From an uncultured Bacilli bacterium (GTDB taxonomy: Bacteria; Bacillota_I; Bacilli_A; RF39; UBA660): a DNA stretch of 5,447 nt. Under the pieces are notes generated by a model, which worked only from the letters and a program-made list of their open reading frames with translations, was not told the origin of the DNA and searched no databases. Both the position numbers and the translations under genes were made by a program. Shown in pieces: positions 4,368 to 5,447 of this stretch (position 1 is the first letter of the stretch; every line of letters starts with the position of its first letter). Location of the stretch: contig CANRGQ010000068.1 in assembly GCA_947630195.1 (NCBI GenBank), positions 1-5,447 on the forward strand, given 5' to 3'.

Positions 4368-5189
4368 TCAATTCTTCTTAAAATAAGCATTACATATATT
4401 TGGTCCACTTGTTGTTACTTTAAATCCTGTTGATGTTGTATAGCCTATATCAGTAGCAGAAGCACTATTTGAACAAGTTGCTTTATAATATGTATATCCA
4501 CTTGTAGGCATTGTACTTACAACGTCATATTTCTTATCTTCGAATGTTACTCCACCTGTAGAGTTTTCTTGTAAAGCATATATAACTACATCATTATCAG
4601 CTCCAACTAAACTATAATATATCCTACATACTACTTGACTTGGTTTTGAAAGGATAGCACTAAATGTAACTGTTCCATCATCTTTAATAGAATAATCTGA
4701 ATATTTTGCACTTGTTGGAATACAATTACTTTTTTCTTCATCCAATTTATATCCCATCGTCCATACTGGTTTATTACTTGAAACAACATACTCTTTAGGA
4801 TTAGTTAAGTTTTGAACATAATAAAGTAAATTAACATCTGTTGTTCTATCAGTTAAAGGAGAAGTATCTCCCTTACCACTAAAGTTTCCTACTTTACCTG
4901 TAAATATTGGTATCCATTCACTGTTATAATTATAAAAAGCATGGGTTCCTGTTATTAAATTAAATAAAAACACAACAAAAAGACCGAGACCTATATATAA
5001 TATTTCTCGTTTATATTTAAAATTTATTATTTTTTCTTTTATATTTTTTAATTTATCTTTAAAGTTATTTGGTATGAATACTAAAGATATTAGGGTGTTA
5101 CAATAACCCCCCCCCCCGATTTGGGTATTTAGAACTACTAATGTAAGTATTGCTACATATAATACTATTCTTTTAATTTCTTTCTTCAT
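4368..5189 (-). CDS. Phase-variable membrane-anchored surface protein
   Basis: I do not recognise a named family. The 273 residues start MKKEIKRIVLYVAILTLVVL (hydrophobic about 8-20), then pass through four Gly (25-28) encoded by an 11-G run, a second short hydrophobic stretch (about 29-40), a strongly basic segment (44-61), a clear membrane helix (about 62-80) and an exported region opening GTHAFYNYNSEW. Two copies of a Cys module follow: C156 to CRIYY (C188), and GYTYYKATC (C239) to CNAYF (C266). The related module in the downstream protein suggests a shared origin. The ATG at 5189 has an AGAGGT SD with 6 nt spacing. No usable in-frame start exists between the G-run and residue 73, so translation must cross the tract and any one-base slip abolishes the protein. 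It is the first gene of a two-gene operon with its own promoter. Confidence 0.85.
   Translation of the reverse strand: MKKEIKRIVLYVAILTLVVLNTQIGGGGYCNTLISLVFIPNNFKDKLKNIKEKIINFKYKREILYIGLGLFVVFLFNLITGTHAFYNYNSEWIPIFTGKVGNFSGKGDTSPLTDRTTDVNLLYYVQNLTNPKEYVVSSNKPVWTMGYKLDEEKSNCIPTSAKYSDYSIKDDGTVTFSAILSKPSQVVCRIYYSLVGADNDVVIYALQENSTGGVTFEDKKYDVVSTMPTSGYTYYKATCSNSASATDIGYTTSTGFKVTTSGPNICNAYFKKN
5107..5117 (-). repeat. Poly-G (11) tract, contingency-locus type
   Basis: Eleven uninterrupted C on the plus strand are eleven G in the coding strand, at codons 25-28 of the 4368-5189 gene. In such AT-rich DNA a run this long is not expected by chance. With 11 G (or 8 or 14) the frame is open. With 10 the protein stops after 32 residues (…GGGVIVTP), and with 12 after 30 (…GGGGLL). 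This is the classical layout for slipped-strand ON/OFF switching. Assembly may have miscounted the run. Confidence 0.9.
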
Positions 5190-5297
5190 ACTCTTACCTC
5201 TTTTATATTATTTATATATTTATTTAATTTTATACTAATGTTGTAAATACCGAATATTAATTATAAAATAAAAAATATTCTTCTACCTTATATTTAA

Positions 5298-5326
5298 ATA
5301 ATATAATATTTATTTTATTTAGTCAA
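5298..5326 (-). promoter_or_regulatory. Sigma-A-type promoter of the surface operon
   Basis: On the minus strand TTGACT (5321-5326) and TATTAT (5298-5303) are separated by the optimal 17 nt; each differs from consensus at one position. Transcription would start near 5291, leaving about 100 nt of AT-rich leader before the ATG at 5189. The leader contains a weak 7-bp inverted repeat (GAATATT/AATATTC) but no riboswitch I recognise. Confidence 0.7.
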
Positions 5327-5397
5327 TAGGAAGATTTTTATAAATGTAAAAAACTAAACTCGGGAATTTATCAGTTTTGAAAGAGAAAAAATGAGGA

Positions 5398-5423
5398 AAC
5401 CATTATAAAATGGTTATTTTTTT
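5398..5423 (+). terminator. Intrinsic terminator, plus strand
   Basis: AACCATT (5398-5404) pairs with AATGGTT (5409-5415) around an ATAA loop, followed by ATTTTTTT (5416-5423). No plus-strand gene lies upstream within the window. It therefore either ends a small plus-strand RNA starting around 5345-5350 (a TATAAA box is at 5337-5342, -35 poor), blocks antisense transcription, or works in reverse for a minus-strand gene beyond 5447. In that direction the T-run is displaced by about five bases. Confidence 0.5.
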
Positions 5424-5428
5424 GTCAA
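5402..5428 (-). promoter_or_regulatory. Second upstream promoter candidate, consensus boxes with short spacer
   Basis: On the minus strand a perfect TTGACA (5423-5428) and a perfect TATAAT (5402-5407) are 15 nt apart, two less than optimal. It overlaps the plus-strand terminator hairpin, and the TATAAT comes partly from that hairpin's loop, so it could be accidental. If active, its transcript would cross an AAAACT/AGTTTT hairpin with a following T-run around 5348-5373 before reaching the main promoter. Confidence 0.3.
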
Positions 5429-5447
5429 ATTTTTGATTTTAATATTG

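Overview
The window is AT-rich and uses TGA as a true stop: the methyltransferase, rimM, trmD and the 4368-5189 gene all end in TGA. It has Gram-positive-type Shine-Dalgarno (SD) sequences and a rimM-trmD-rplS cluster. This fits a low-GC Bacilli/Mollicutes-like Firmicute with the standard code, possibly one of the uncultured gut lineages. It does not fit a code-4 Mycoplasma. The lineage is an inference from gene content and style.

Left half (1-2674, all minus strand): a housekeeping RNA-modification and ribosome-biogenesis cluster. In transcription order it holds a TrmH/SpoU-family RNA 2'-O-methyltransferase, rimM (16S processing factor), trmD (tRNA m1G37 methyltransferase), a 119-residue protein of unknown function, and rplS (ribosomal protein L19, cut by the window start). 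The first four genes overlap end to start and look translationally coupled. rplS has its own extended -10 promoter and a leader with a 7-bp stem, which may be an L19-type autoregulatory leader.

Middle (2687-3188): a 502-nt stretch with no gene long enough for routine calling, but dense in signals. On the minus strand there is a sigma-A-like promoter, a structured leader, a near-perfect SD and a 37-codon ORF with a hydrophobic N-terminal half. On the plus strand a TATAAT box is followed by an ~80-nt two-hairpin RNA with an intrinsic terminator, lying antisense to the 3' end of that ORF. This layout resembles a type I toxin-antitoxin locus. Two related dyads about 40 bp apart sit just upstream of the minus-strand promoter.

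Right half (3189-5189, minus strand): a two-gene operon for membrane-anchored, surface-exposed proteins that share a Cys-containing module. The first gene carries an uninterrupted run of 11 G near its 5' end. A gain or loss of one G truncates it to about 30 residues, so it is a strong candidate for ON/OFF phase variation; the sequence shown is the ON frame. The second gene is 15 nt downstream, its SD overlaps the stop of the first, and its C-terminal domain resembles the DUF6273/C-type-lectin-like family. That domain contains a sharply bounded 120-bp island of about 53% GC, suggestive of recombination. A good sigma-A promoter (TTGACT-17-TATTAT) precedes the operon. The last 50 bases hold a plus-strand terminator overlapping a second minus-strand promoter candidate.
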